Positions 17,464-27,243 of a stretch of DNA of 64,000 nucleotides are shown here, piece after piece; the stretch's first letter is position 1; the number at the start of each line of letters is the position of its first letter. The DNA lies in the NCBI RefSeq assembly GCF_004366635.1, contig NZ_SORN01000010.1:62001-126000 (forward strand). The letters run 5' to 3'. Position numbers and translations under genes: made by a program. The stretch is from Roseinatronobacter bogoriensis DSM 18756 (GTDB lineage: Bacteria; Pseudomonadota; Alphaproteobacteria; Rhodobacterales; Rhodobacteraceae). Below the pieces are notes generated by a model. That model had not been told where the DNA came from. It saw nothing but the letters and a program-made list of their open reading frames with translations, and did not search any database.

Positions 17464-19289
17464 CTGCGGCCAAACAGCTTTTCGATATCATCTAGGCCCA
17501 GTTCGACATAGGTGGGCCGCCCGTGATTGCATTGGCCTGACAGGGGCGTTGCCTCCATCTCGCGCAGAAGCGCGTTCATCTCTTCCACCCGCATCACGCG
17601 GCCCGACCGGACAGAGCCGTGACAGGCCATCCGCGACAGAACCGCATCTATGCGCGCCTCAAGGCTCTGGCTTTGTCCCAGATCGGCCAGTTCATCCAGA
17701 ATGTCGCGCAGCAGGCCTGCGGCATTCATCTGCCCCAGAATGGCCGGTGTCTCGCGCACGATGATGCTGGCGCCGCCAAATGCCTCGATCACCAGCCCAA
17801 GGGCGGCCAGATCAGGCGCAAGTTCCAGCAGATGCGCCGTTTCATGCGCTGACAACTCGACAATCTCGGGGATCAGCAACGCCTGTGACGCAACCCCGTT
17901 TTCCGCGCGCTGGCGCTTCAGCCGTTCATAAACCAGCCGTTCATGCGCGGCGTGCTGATCGACAATCACCATCCCGCGTGTGGTTTGTGCGATGATGTAA
18001 TTCTCGTGCACCTGCGCGCGTGCTGCCCCCAAGGGCGCCTCTTGGGGGCCATCAACGGGCGCATCATGGCGCGCCGACACGCCCTGCGGCTCAGACCAAA
18101 GCGCTGGTGCCTCGGCCAAGCCTTGCGGGGCTTGCATCTGATAGGCGCTGCGTATCGCTGCGCCGGAAGGGCGGTCCATCTGGTAGCGCTGTGGCGTGCC
18201 TTGGGGCTGCATCGCGCCCAGCATAGCCCCACCCACGGTGCTGGAGGCCCTGTGCCCGGCCCCGGCCAGCGCATGGCGCAAGGCGCTGACGACCAGTCCT
18301 CGCGCAAGTCCGGGATCACGAAAGCGCACTTCGGATTTGGCCGGGTGGACATTCACATCCACCAGTTCCGGGTCACAGTTCAGGAACAATGCCACCACAG
18401 GGTGACGGTCGCGTGACAAGACATCGGCATAGGCCGCGCGCAAGGCGCCCAACAGCATCTTGTCGCGCACAGGGCGACCATTGACGAACAGATATTGCGC
18501 CACGGCTGCCCCGCGCGAATAGGTGGGCAGCGCCGCCAGCCCGGTCAGGTGCAACCCTTCGCGTTCGGCATCTATGCGCAGCGCGTTGTCAGTGAATTCG
18601 CGCCCCAGAATCGTGGCCATCCGCTCTTCCAGCGCATCGAATAGCGCGCCTTGGGCCGCATCTGCGCGGAAAATCTGGCGGGCTTCATTGTTGGACACAT
18701 CGCTGAGGGTAAAGCTGACATAGGGTTCGGCCATGGCAAGGCGTTTGACCACATCTGCAATCGCCTGCGCCTCAGCCCGGTCAGAGCGCATGAATTTCAG
18801 CCGCGCTGGTGTGGCGTGGAACAGGTCGCGCAGGGTTACCGTCGTGCCATATTGCGCCGCCTCTGGCCGCACAGCGCCAATGCGCCCGCCATCCACCGAA
18901 AGGGTTGCCCCTTCCTCACCTGTCGTGCGCGTAGTCAGTGTCAGACGGCCCACAGCCCCCAGCGAGGGCAGCGCTTCCCCCCGGAACCCAAAAGAGCGGA
19001 TATTCAGCAGATCCGTTCCATCAATCTTCGAGGTTGCATGACGCGACAATGCAAGTGGCAGGTCTTGCGCACTCATCCCATGCCCGTCATCGCGCACGCG
19101 GATCAGTGTCTTGCCGCCATCGGCATAAGCAATATCAACACGCGTTGCGGCTGCATCCAGCGCGTTTTCCACCAGTTCCTTGACCGCAGAGGCGGGACGC
19201 TCGACCACTTCGCCAGCGGCAATGCGGTTTACCGCCGCTTCATCAAGCTGGCGTATCTCTGGGCGTATATTGCGGTCAGGTGCGTTCAT
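17460..19289 (-). CDS. mutL: DNA mismatch repair endonuclease MutL
   Basis: A 609-residue protein. The N-terminal GHKL ATPase shows IAAGEVVERPASAVKELVENALDA, VRDDGHGM and SFGFRGEALPSLG. The C-terminal domain retains the endonuclease metal motif DQHAAHERLVYE (DQHAx2Ex4E pattern) plus ACHGSVR and QCNHGRPT, so this is the nicking type found in bacteria without MutH. The linker (about residues 340-410) is Ala/Pro/Gln-rich. It acts with MutS on mismatched DNA. Confidence 0.96.
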   Translation of the reverse strand: MNAPDRNIRPEIRQLDEAAVNRIAAGEVVERPASAVKELVENALDAAATRVDIAYADGGKTLIRVRDDGHGMSAQDLPLALSRHATSKIDGTDLLNIRSFGFRGEALPSLGAVGRLTLTTRTTGEEGATLSVDGGRIGAVRPEAAQYGTTVTLRDLFHATPARLKFMRSDRAEAQAIADVVKRLAMAEPYVSFTLSDVSNNEARQIFRADAAQGALFDALEERMATILGREFTDNALRIDAEREGLHLTGLAALPTYSRGAAVAQYLFVNGRPVRDKMLLGALRAAYADVLSRDRHPVVALFLNCDPELVDVNVHPAKSEVRFRDPGLARGLVVSALRHALAGAGHRASSTVGGAMLGAMQPQGTPQRYQMDRPSGAAIRSAYQMQAPQGLAEAPALWSEPQGVSARHDAPVDGPQEAPLGAARAQVHENYIIAQTTRGMVIVDQHAAHERLVYERLKRQRAENGVASQALLIPEIVELSAHETAHLLELAPDLAALGLVIEAFGGASIIVRETPAILGQMNAAGLLRDILDELADLGQSQSLEARIDAVLSRMACHGSVRSGRVMRVEEMNALLREMEATPLSGQCNHGRPTYVELGLDDIEKLFGRR

Positions 19290-19329
19290 CCCACAGGATA
19301 TAGCATGACCGCCCCGCGCCTGCCAAGCC

Positions 19330-20625
19330 TCAGTTCAACCCGACAGGCTGCCCGACGACAACAAAAAACAATGCCTCGGGGTTATAAAGCCGGGATGCAA
19401 GATCATTCACCTCGTCCAGTGTCAGCGCGCTGATCATGTCATTGCGGCGGTTGACATAATCAATATCAAACCCCTGATATTGCATGGACGCCATGATCGA
19501 AGCGATTGACGAATTGCCATCGAAGCGCAACGGATACGCGCCTGTCAGATACGTCTGTATGCGGGCCAACTCTTCCTCGGTCACCCCCTCGCTGGCGATT
19601 TGCGCCCATTCTTCGCGCAACAGGTCTATCACGATCTCAACATTCGCATTATCTGTGGACAAGCGGCCCTGATAGCTTTCGCCCAGCGCGCCAGATGACA
19701 GAAACGCGCCAATGCCATAGGTCAGGCCGCGCTCTTCGCGCAAGGACCGCATCAGCCTTGTACCGAACCGGCCTCCACCGAAGACTTCATTCACGACAAA
19801 GGCCGTCAAAAACTCTGGATCATCGCGCGCGATTCCCGCGTGTCCAAAAGCAATCACCGATTGCGGCCCATTGAAATCGATCACCTCCATGCCCGGCTCG
19901 GCCAGAAATTCGGCGCGATCTGGCATATCCCAGCCAGTTTCGGGCACACCTTCGAACAAACGGTCCAGCAATTCCCCCAGCGCATCAGCCGAAATGTCAC
20001 CGGCGGCACCAATATACACCCGGTCGCGCGTAATCGCGCCCTGATGCGCGGCGACCAGCGCATCGCGGTCCAGCGCGCCTACTGTCTCGGGTGTTCCGTT
20101 ACTCTCGCGTCCATAGGGGTGGTCCTGAAAGGCCGCACGCGCAAAAGCGCGCGACGCGATTGTGTTGGGGTCCAGCACATCGCGGCGCAGTTGCGCCAGA
20201 AGCTGGCCACGCGTGCGCGCGATGGCATCTTCATCAAAGCGCGGTTCGGTCAGTGCAAGGCGAAGGTGGTCGATCACCTCGTCCGCATCCTCGGTCAGGA
20301 ACCGCACTGAAACGGAAACTGAATCGCGCCCCGAATCGAAGCGGATGCGCGTTGCCAGTTCTTCGCTGCGGGCCGCAAAAGCCTGCGCATCCATGTCGCC
20401 TGCGCCCTCGCTCAGCAACGATGTCATCAGATTGACAACACCCGCCTGCGCATCGCTTTCCAGCGCGGCCCCGCCAGGAAAGATCAGCTCCAGCGACACA
20501 AAGGGGATAGAGCGTTCCTCAACCAACCATGCCTCCAGCCCGGAGGGAGAGGTCACATGCGTGATATCAACCTCGGCGCGCAGCGGAAAGGCGGCCAGAA
20601 TGAACAGGGCGATCAGACGTTTCAT
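19330..20625 (-). CDS. M16 peptidase family, non-catalytic partner subunit
   Basis: A 431-residue exported protein (MKRLIALFILAAFPLRAE signal peptide). It has the M16 fold but lacks the zinc motif: where HxxEH is expected the sequence reads VVNLMTSLLSEGAG. The C-terminal half retains the partner signature RLMRSLREERGLTYGIGAFLS (R/Y pair). Such subunits pair with a catalytic M16 subunit to form a periplasmic heterodimer. Its ATG overlaps the stop of the catalytic subunit gene by four bases. Confidence 0.9.
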   Translation of the reverse strand: MKRLIALFILAAFPLRAEVDITHVTSPSGLEAWLVEERSIPFVSLELIFPGGAALESDAQAGVVNLMTSLLSEGAGDMDAQAFAARSEELATRIRFDSGRDSVSVSVRFLTEDADEVIDHLRLALTEPRFDEDAIARTRGQLLAQLRRDVLDPNTIASRAFARAAFQDHPYGRESNGTPETVGALDRDALVAAHQGAITRDRVYIGAAGDISADALGELLDRLFEGVPETGWDMPDRAEFLAEPGMEVIDFNGPQSVIAFGHAGIARDDPEFLTAFVVNEVFGGGRFGTRLMRSLREERGLTYGIGAFLSSGALGESYQGRLSTDNANVEIVIDLLREEWAQIASEGVTEEELARIQTYLTGAYPLRFDGNSSIASIMASMQYQGFDIDYVNRRNDMISALTLDEVNDLASRLYNPEALFFVVVGQPVGLN

Positions 20626-21968
20626 TGGCTCAACTCCGGCTCTTGGGGCAATGTCAGGTATCCGGTCACAGCGGCGCGGCGGTCCAGCAGCATCTGACCT
20701 GCGTCAATCACGTCTTCCGGGGTGACGGCTTCCAGCGCGTCGATCCAGCCCTCGATATCATCAACATTCAGCCCGATGCTCAGCCCCACGCCAAACTGAC
20801 GGGCACGCGATTGCGCATCATCCAGCCCGTAGATTTCAGAGGCCCGCAATTGCCGCCGCACCCGTTCAAACTGTGCGGTATCAACGCCTTCTTCCAGAAA
20901 CTCGGCCACGACACGGTCAAGGGCCGCTTCGGCTTCTTCTAGGGAAACGCCATCGACCGGCGCAATCCCAAGCGAGAATACGCCATAGTCGCGCGCCATT
21001 CCATTGTAACTGGCCCATGCTGACAGCGCGACGCCTTCCTCGAAATTCAGCCGCCGTTCAAGCACGGATGTGGTTGAACTGCCGCCCAGTAGCGCCGCAA
21101 GCATTTGCAGCGCGGCGGCTTCGGACTGGTCGCCACTGCGCCGCACCGGGGCCAGATACATGCGACTGACATAAGGCGTGCCCACGCGCGAATCTTCAAA
21201 CACGATGCGGCGCTCTGCCAGATGCGGTGGTTCCGACAGGCGCGTGGTTGCGGCAACATTCGGGTTGGCGGGAATGGAACCGTAATGCTGTTCCGCCAAG
21301 TCCAACGCTTCAGCCGTATCGACATCGCCCGCAATCACCAGAACAGCGTTATTCGGGCCATAATGCAGGTTGTAGAATTCCATCGCATCCTCGCCGGTCA
21401 GCCCCTCCATCTCGTGCCGCCAGCCAAGGATCGGGGTGCCGTAAGGATGCGCCTTGTAAAGCGTGGCCAACATCGCCTCATTGAATTGCGCGCCGACGCG
21501 GCTTTCCAGAACCTGCCCGCGTTCTTCCAGAATCACGCCGCGTTCGGGCAGCCATTCGGCCTCGGTGAAGGATAGGTTTTGCATCCTGTCGGCTTCCATT
21601 TCCATCATCAGGTCCAGACGGTCAGACGCCACACGCTGGAAAAACCCGGTGTAATCCCAAGACACAAACGCATTGTCGCGCCCGCCATTCGCTTCGACAA
21701 TCGCCGAGAACTCTCCGGGGTCGCGGGTCTCTGTTCCCTTGAACATCAGGTGTTCCAGAAAATGGGCTATGCCGGATTTGCCCGGCGGCTCATCGGCTGC
21801 GCCTGCGCGATACCAGACCATATGCACGACAACAGGGGCGCGCCGGTCTTCGATGACGACAATTTCCAGCCCGTTATCCAACTGGGCATGTGTAACGCTA
21901 TCGGCATAGGCCGGTTGCAGCAGACCAAGCGCAAGAAGGGCGGCGAAAGCAAGTTGGCGCGCAAACAT
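20622..21968 (-). CDS. M16 zinc peptidase, catalytic subunit
   Basis: A 448-residue exported protein with signal peptide MFARQLAFAALLALGLLQPAYA. The inverted zinc-binding motif HFLEH is present in SGIAHFLEHLMFKGTETRDPGEFSAIVEANGG, with the downstream Glu in MEADRMQNLSFTEAEWLPERGVILEER. ATG 21968 gives a clean signal peptide; the longer in-frame extension does not. Together with the downstream non-catalytic gene it forms a periplasmic protease pair that degrades peptides. Confidence 0.92.
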   Translation of the reverse strand: MFARQLAFAALLALGLLQPAYADSVTHAQLDNGLEIVVIEDRRAPVVVHMVWYRAGAADEPPGKSGIAHFLEHLMFKGTETRDPGEFSAIVEANGGRDNAFVSWDYTGFFQRVASDRLDLMMEMEADRMQNLSFTEAEWLPERGVILEERGQVLESRVGAQFNEAMLATLYKAHPYGTPILGWRHEMEGLTGEDAMEFYNLHYGPNNAVLVIAGDVDTAEALDLAEQHYGSIPANPNVAATTRLSEPPHLAERRIVFEDSRVGTPYVSRMYLAPVRRSGDQSEAAALQMLAALLGGSSTTSVLERRLNFEEGVALSAWASYNGMARDYGVFSLGIAPVDGVSLEEAEAALDRVVAEFLEEGVDTAQFERVRRQLRASEIYGLDDAQSRARQFGVGLSIGLNVDDIEGWIDALEAVTPEDVIDAGQMLLDRRAAVTGYLTLPQEPELSQ

Positions 21969-22086
21969 GAATATCCTCCAGAACCCAGACAGGGCGCAAG
22001 CTACTGTCTTTGGGGCGGGTTTCAAGCCCATGCACGCAAGCGTGACGTTGCAATCTGTGCCGGGCACGACCCGGCACAGCACAAGA

Positions 22087-22539
22087 TCACTCGACCGTGA
22101 CAGTAATCATCTCGGAAATAATGGGCGGATCGTGCGGGACATGAAACTGATCCCCCATCACCAACACAAATGTGTGCGTGCCTGAAGGCAATTCCAGCGT
22201 GGTCTCGGTCTGCCCGCCACCGAAATGCAGATGGGTGTCCGAGAAGGGCACATCCGCGTTGAAATCAATCTCATCGGGTGACACATTTATCAGCATATGG
22301 TGATGCCCAGTATCAGGCCAGTCGACACCCGCCGGTGCAATACCGATGCCACGCGCGCCAAAACGGAATGTCACCGGGTTAGAGACGGTTTCTCCATCCG
22401 TCGGGCTAATGAAATAGACCGACGCCCCTTCGGGCGCAGGCGTGCGTTCAATATGGGCATGGCCATGATCATCGCTGTTTGCAAAACCAGCGGTTGCCGC
22501 GAAAACAATGCCACAAGCGTAAAGAACCGATTTATTCAT
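22087..22539 (-). CDS. DUF4399 exported protein
   Basis: A 150-residue protein with a signal peptide (MNKSVLYACGIVFAATAGFA) and a DUF4399 domain: VYFISPTDGETVSNPVTFRFGARGIGIAPAG, HHHMLINV, HTFVLVMGDQFHVPHDPPIISEMITVTV. The N-terminal mature part is His-rich (DDHGHAHIERT). Domain function is unknown. Start ATG 22539 follows GGAGGAAG at good spacing; a TTG at 22542 is less likely. Confidence 0.85.
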   Translation of the reverse strand: MNKSVLYACGIVFAATAGFANSDDHGHAHIERTPAPEGASVYFISPTDGETVSNPVTFRFGARGIGIAPAGVDWPDTGHHHMLINVSPDEIDFNADVPFSDTHLHFGGGQTETTLELPSGTHTFVLVMGDQFHVPHDPPIISEMITVTVE

Positions 22540-22635
22540 CAAGCTTCCTCCCTTTACGGCAAAATGCCGGAAAGAAAGGGTAACCCAAATGCCGCCAATC
22601 AGAGAGTCAAATATTCGCGCTCTGCCTGCATACCC

Positions 22636-23160
22636 TTATTCGGGCCGTGGTGGGGCTGACGGGGTTTGCGCACCAGCACGCCGCCAGCGTTCCAGTTCCG
22701 CGTATTTGTCCAGCCACATAAACTCATAGGCATTATGATAGACATTGACAGAGAACCACCGCTCCAGCAGACGCCCCTGATTGCGGCGGCGGAATTCGAG
22801 GTCTTCGGCAGCGAGTTGTTCCCTGATCCCTTCGGACCGGCCAAAGCGGCTGGCATGATTCACGATCCCGCCATCCGCTGTCCCCCGCGCAACAGCAGCC
22901 GCCGGGTTGCCGCCCAGTGCGCGCGCAATATCGGCGCGCGGCTGCGGGTCCACCCGGTTTACACCATTGGGATTCGGCGGCGGCAATTCAGTCAGGCTGG
23001 TCGGCATTTCCAGCGGGCGTGTGGGTACGATGCCGAATTCATCCGGCCCGCGTTCTTGCGTGGCCGCGTGCATCAGAATGGGGTTTTCATTGTCCGAGCA
23101 CGCGCTGATTGACAGCACTGCCGTGCCCAACGCTGCGAAGATGACCTGCCTGACCGCCAT
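22636..23160 (-). CDS. DUF3035/BamF-like lipoprotein
   Basis: A 174-residue lipoprotein: signal MAVRQVIFAALGTAVLSISAC with lipobox ISAC, then a Pro-rich segment PDEFGIVPTRPLEMPTSLTELPPPNPNGVNRVDPQPRADIARALGG, which is the conserved DUF3035 core. In alphaproteobacteria this family has been named BamF and linked to the outer-membrane beta-barrel assembly machine; I rely on family knowledge for that. ATG 23172 is an alternative start four codons upstream. It lies directly downstream of lspA, the lipoprotein signal peptidase that would process it. Confidence 0.82.
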   Translation of the reverse strand: MAVRQVIFAALGTAVLSISACSDNENPILMHAATQERGPDEFGIVPTRPLEMPTSLTELPPPNPNGVNRVDPQPRADIARALGGNPAAAVARGTADGGIVNHASRFGRSEGIREQLAAEDLEFRRRNQGRLLERWFSVNVYHNAYEFMWLDKYAELERWRRAGAQTPSAPPRPE

Positions 23161-23246
23161 CAAGACCCCCATTCCTACTATCTCAACGCTTTGCTCTTAG
23201 CGCATTCTATTCTTTGCGTCACGCCCTCGATGAACAAATCGCGGTT

Positions 23247-23729
23247 TCACTTCTGCGGCTGCTTCGGGCCACCCCGCCCAGAGAAGATGATCAACGCCAC
23301 CGCTCCGGCAAAAATCGCCGCGTCCGCAATGTTGAAAGAATACGGATTTCTTAGTCCGCAACAAGACATGTTGATGAAATCGGCCACAGCCCCCCAGCGC
23401 AACCGGTCGATCACATTGCCCAGCGCGCCCCCGATCAGCAACCCGGCCCCGGTTTGCAACGCCGCCGTTGGCCCTTCGCGCTTGACCCAGACCCAGACAA
23501 ACGCGCTGATTGCCAGCGCAATCGCCACCAGAACATAGCGCATCACAACGCTGTCAGACCCGAACAGCCCGAAATTTATGCCTGTATTCCATGCCATCGC
23601 AAAGTTCAGATAGGGGTCGATGACAGGAATGAACAGCCGCTGGTCCAGTGCCAGTCGGTCAATCACCCACCATTTGACCGCCTGATCGGCGATAACTGTC
23701 AGTCCAAGAACGCCGATTGCAATGCGCAT
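23247..23729 (-). CDS. lspA: Lipoprotein signal peptidase (signal peptidase II)
   Basis: A 160-residue four-helix inner-membrane aspartyl protease that removes signal peptides from diacylglyceryl-prolipoproteins. The two catalytic Asp motifs are visible: GNVIDRLRWGAVADF and FNIADAAIFAG. The N-terminal NTGINFGLF segment is also conserved. It follows purH by 17 bases and precedes a lipoprotein gene. Confidence 0.95.
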   Translation of the reverse strand: MRIAIGVLGLTVIADQAVKWWVIDRLALDQRLFIPVIDPYLNFAMAWNTGINFGLFGSDSVVMRYVLVAIALAISAFVWVWVKREGPTAALQTGAGLLIGGALGNVIDRLRWGAVADFINMSCCGLRNPYSFNIADAAIFAGAVALIIFSGRGGPKQPQK

Positions 23730-23746
23730 CGCGCAGCACTCCCTGA

Positions 23747-25351
23747 TCAGTGGCGGAAATGGCGCTGGCCGGTAAAGACCATCGCCAGCCCCGCCGCATC
23801 GGCCGCCGCGATCACCTCGTCATCGCGGACAGATCCACCGGGTTGGATGATTGCACGCGCGCCTGCCTCGGCGGCGGCAAGCAAACCATCGGCGAACGGA
23901 AAGAACGCATCCGACGCCACGACCGACCCTTGGGTCAGCGGCGCGTCCAGACCCAGCACCTCGGCCATGTCCTGTGCCTTGCGCGCGGCGATGCGGGTCG
24001 AATCGACCCTGCTCATCTGGCCTGCGCCAACACCGACCGTGGCCAGATCCTTGACATAGATAATGGCGTTGGATTTGACATGCTTCGCCACTTTCCATGC
24101 AAACAGCATATCGGCCAGTTCAGCCTCGGTCGGGGCGCGTTTTGTCACCACTTTCAGATCTTCGGCACGGATCATGCCATTGTCACGGTCCTGCACAAGA
24201 AACCCGCCGGACACCTGTTTGAACGCAAGCCCGCCCAAACCGGGATTGGCCAGCCCCTTGGTTGTCAGAAGGCGCAGGTTCTTCTTTGTGGCGAAATGCG
24301 CGATGGCGTCCTGATCTGCGGCAGGGGCAATGACAACTTCGGTAAATATGCCGGTAATCGCCTTGGCGGTTTCCAGATCCAGCTTCATGTTCAGCGCGAT
24401 GATGCCGCCAAAGGCAGAAGTGCGGTCGCAATCATAGGCGCGGGCATAGGCCTCGGCCAGTGATGAACCGCGCGCAACCCCGCACGGGTTGGCATGTTTG
24501 ATAATCGCACAAGCCGGGCCGTCGGCAGGCAAGAATTCGGACACCAGTTCAAATGCAGCATCGGTGTCGTTTATGTTGTTATAGCTCAACTCCTTACCCT
24601 GATGCTGCACCGCTGTCGCCACGCCAGGGCGGGTTGACCCATCCCGGTAGAAAGCCGCGGCCTGATGCGGGTTCTCGCCATAGCGCAGGGTTTGCGCGAG
24701 GCTGCCCGCAAAGGCGCGGCGGCGCGGCACAGCCTGACCAATAGCCTGCGCCATCCAGGTGCTGACTGCGGTATCATAGGCAGCCGTATGGGCATAGGCG
24801 CGCTGCGCCATTGTCTGGCGGAAGGACAAACGCGTCTTTCCATTTTCCGCGTCCAGTTCCGACAGTAGCGGAATATAGTCGTCGGGATCGGTCACAACCG
24901 TGACAAAGGCGTGATTCTTGGCAGCGGCGCGCAACATGGCAGGCCCGCCAATGTCGATATTCTCAACCGCTTCGGCATAATCCGCACCGCGCGCAACAGT
25001 CTGTTCGAACGGGTAAAGATTGACCACCAGCAAATCAATCGGGCGGATGCCATGCGCGGTCATCGCGCCCATATGTGCCTCGTCATTGCGCAACGCCAGC
25101 AAGCCACCATGCACAGCAGGGTGCAATGTCTTGACCCGGCCATCCATCATTTCGGGAAAGCCGGTCACATCTGACACATCCTGCACCGCAAGGCCCGCCT
25201 CGCGCAGCGCACGGGCTGTCCCGCCGGTCGAAATCAACTCGACCTTGCGCGCGGCCAGTGCTTTGGCAAGGTCAATCAATCCGGTCTTATCTGACACCGA
25301 AATCAGCGCGCGCTTTACCGGGGCAAGGTTTACAGGGGCCGTGTCAGTCAT
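23747..25351 (-). CDS. purH: Bifunctional AICAR transformylase/IMP cyclohydrolase
   Basis: A 534-residue enzyme for the last two steps of de novo IMP synthesis. The N-terminal MGS-like IMP cyclohydrolase domain reads RALISVSDKTGLIDLAKAL, ELISTGGTARALREAG, VKTLHPAVHGGLLA. The C-terminal transformylase domain reads LRYGENPHQAAAFY, IIKHANPCGVA and SDAFFPFADGL. Length is typical. Confidence 0.97.
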   Translation of the reverse strand: MTDTAPVNLAPVKRALISVSDKTGLIDLAKALAARKVELISTGGTARALREAGLAVQDVSDVTGFPEMMDGRVKTLHPAVHGGLLALRNDEAHMGAMTAHGIRPIDLLVVNLYPFEQTVARGADYAEAVENIDIGGPAMLRAAAKNHAFVTVVTDPDDYIPLLSELDAENGKTRLSFRQTMAQRAYAHTAAYDTAVSTWMAQAIGQAVPRRRAFAGSLAQTLRYGENPHQAAAFYRDGSTRPGVATAVQHQGKELSYNNINDTDAAFELVSEFLPADGPACAIIKHANPCGVARGSSLAEAYARAYDCDRTSAFGGIIALNMKLDLETAKAITGIFTEVVIAPAADQDAIAHFATKKNLRLLTTKGLANPGLGGLAFKQVSGGFLVQDRDNGMIRAEDLKVVTKRAPTEAELADMLFAWKVAKHVKSNAIIYVKDLATVGVGAGQMSRVDSTRIAARKAQDMAEVLGLDAPLTQGSVVASDAFFPFADGLLAAAEAGARAIIQPGGSVRDDEVIAAADAAGLAMVFTGQRHFRH

Positions 25352-25374
25352 ATCTCATCCTTGGTTCAAAGTCT

Positions 25375-27120
25375 TTATAGCTCGGGCACCGCGAAAGGGT
25401 CCGCCTGAACCGTGTCGCGTATGGCAAGCGGGGTGTCTTGCGCCTTGGACAGGCTCCAGTTGATCTGGCTGGTATAGCCTGTGGCGCGCAAGGACAACAC
25501 GATCTGCTGGCTGGGACGCGGTTTCAGGCGGCCTTTCTCCAGATAGACCGACGGGGCAAGCGCCAGATGAAGCCCATCAGCCCGAAAAACCCATATCTCG
25601 CCAGATCTCAGAAGCACCGACACAGCCGTTGCATTCATATCAAGCGAGGGCTCCGCCTCGGGGTGCAAATGGAATCGCAGCGCAAACGGCACGCCTGCCC
25701 CACCTGTGCGGGCCATCACCTCATCAAAGCGCGCCATGCTGCGCTTTGATGTCGCTATCAGACTGTCTTCGCCGATCAAGACACAGCCATCGCTGGACAG
25801 GTCCAGATAGCGCAGATGTTCCAACCCGTGGCTGGGCAGATAGCCATCATGGCTCAGTCGTACCGCGCGCGAATAGGGGGCATGTCGAAACTCTACGCCC
25901 ACATGGCGCGGCCCATCGGCCAGTTCCAGCCGGGCCTGATGCTGCGTGGCAAAGCGCGACGAGGAATACCCCTCAAATGCAAGGGTCGAATGTGACGCCG
26001 TTGCGCGGCTGGCCCGGTGCCATTCGGCACCAAATTCGGAACCATCCCCAAAGGACACGATCAGCGGCCGCCGATTCGAGGTCAACTCGAATGCAAGGGT
26101 CGAGGCATGCGCGCGCGCGGGCGCCGCTTTTAAAGGTGGGGCAGCCGCGTCCACAATGACACTGCTGCGCCCCCCCGATAACCGCACAAAGCCCATCGCC
26201 ATATCTGCGTTAGACATGGTTTGCGCGGGATTGATCGCATCTCGCAACACCAAGGCTGCGGTCAGCGCGCCGTCCCGACCGCGCCCGCCCCCATGAAACC
26301 GCGCAAGTGCGCCATCGGCATGGCGAACCACCCGCAAGGCCCCGGCCATGCGGTCCAGCAACTCCACAGCTTGCGCGCTAATCTGATGGCCGTGATCTGC
26401 CATGGCCTGAATCGCCCATGCCAGCAGTTCAAAGGCCTGTAGCAACTCTTCAGGGTTGCGGGTCGCGATGCCGCCATCCTCGGTGATCTGCGCCCGCGCC
26501 GCAGCAAGAACCGCGTCATGTGACGCAGCGATCCGGTCTGACATCCCTTCCAGCGAAAGCGTGGCGTAAAGCAGGCCGACCTGAGCCTCTATGCGCGGTA
26601 ACCCTGATGCAGCCTTGCCCGCGCGGCGTTCAAGATAAGCCGCATGAAGCGCAAGCGCATGCAGAAACTGGCGCTGATCATGCTCCTCCATGCCCTGCAT
26701 CAGGAAAATTGCATGGGCGATCCAGCGAATGATCCGGCGCCCGACCAGACCGGGGGCCCAGCCCGGCCCCTTGCCTTTCCCGAACCGTGCGATCCAGTCC
26801 CGCAGCCCCGCCTGCGCAAGCGCGCGGGCCTCTCTGTCACCAACAGCGGCCAGATGATCAAGCCAGCCAAAACCATGCATGGCCTCGGTCGCGGCGGCGG
26901 TTCGGCCAGCAAAGGGGACAGCGCCCTGCGCCTCGATCAATTCGCCCGCGACCAGAAAATTTCCCGCAAGCATCTGCTTGCCGCGCGCATATTGCCCCAC
27001 CATGCGCGGTTCGGGCTGAGAAACCAGCACTGACATCTGCACACGCCCTGCCAGCCAGCGCAGCAACAGGCGATCAAGCAGCCGGATCTGGGATGTGCCC
27101 GTCGCGCTTTGGTCAGTCAC
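25375..27120 (-). CDS. Heparinase II/III-family protein
   Basis: A 581-residue protein with an alpha-helical N-terminal toroid (about residues 50-300; WIARFGKG, GRRIIRWIAHAIFL) and a C-terminal beta-sandwich of the heparinase II/III type: PLIVSFGDGSEFGAEWHRASRATASHSTLAFEGYSSSRF. No signal peptide is apparent, unlike polysaccharide lyases that act outside the cell. In Rhodobacteraceae a homologue between purH and an rsmB-type gene is a common arrangement. The substrate is unknown; polyuronide or glycosaminoglycan-like chains are the family expectation. Confidence 0.82.
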   Translation of the reverse strand: MTDQSATGTSQIRLLDRLLLRWLAGRVQMSVLVSQPEPRMVGQYARGKQMLAGNFLVAGELIEAQGAVPFAGRTAAATEAMHGFGWLDHLAAVGDREARALAQAGLRDWIARFGKGKGPGWAPGLVGRRIIRWIAHAIFLMQGMEEHDQRQFLHALALHAAYLERRAGKAASGLPRIEAQVGLLYATLSLEGMSDRIAASHDAVLAAARAQITEDGGIATRNPEELLQAFELLAWAIQAMADHGHQISAQAVELLDRMAGALRVVRHADGALARFHGGGRGRDGALTAALVLRDAINPAQTMSNADMAMGFVRLSGGRSSVIVDAAAPPLKAAPARAHASTLAFELTSNRRPLIVSFGDGSEFGAEWHRASRATASHSTLAFEGYSSSRFATQHQARLELADGPRHVGVEFRHAPYSRAVRLSHDGYLPSHGLEHLRYLDLSSDGCVLIGEDSLIATSKRSMARFDEVMARTGGAGVPFALRFHLHPEAEPSLDMNATAVSVLLRSGEIWVFRADGLHLALAPSVYLEKGRLKPRPSQQIVLSLRATGYTSQINWSLSKAQDTPLAIRDTVQADPFAVPEL

Positions 27121-27243
27121 AATCTCAACGCCTTTTCCAAACGGCTCTGGTCACAGAATATCGTTGGTGATCCCGCTTTTGCTGTACAAATATCTACCCC
27201 TTCCGGCAAGCCTGACGCGCGATCTTTTCAACAGGTAGTTGCG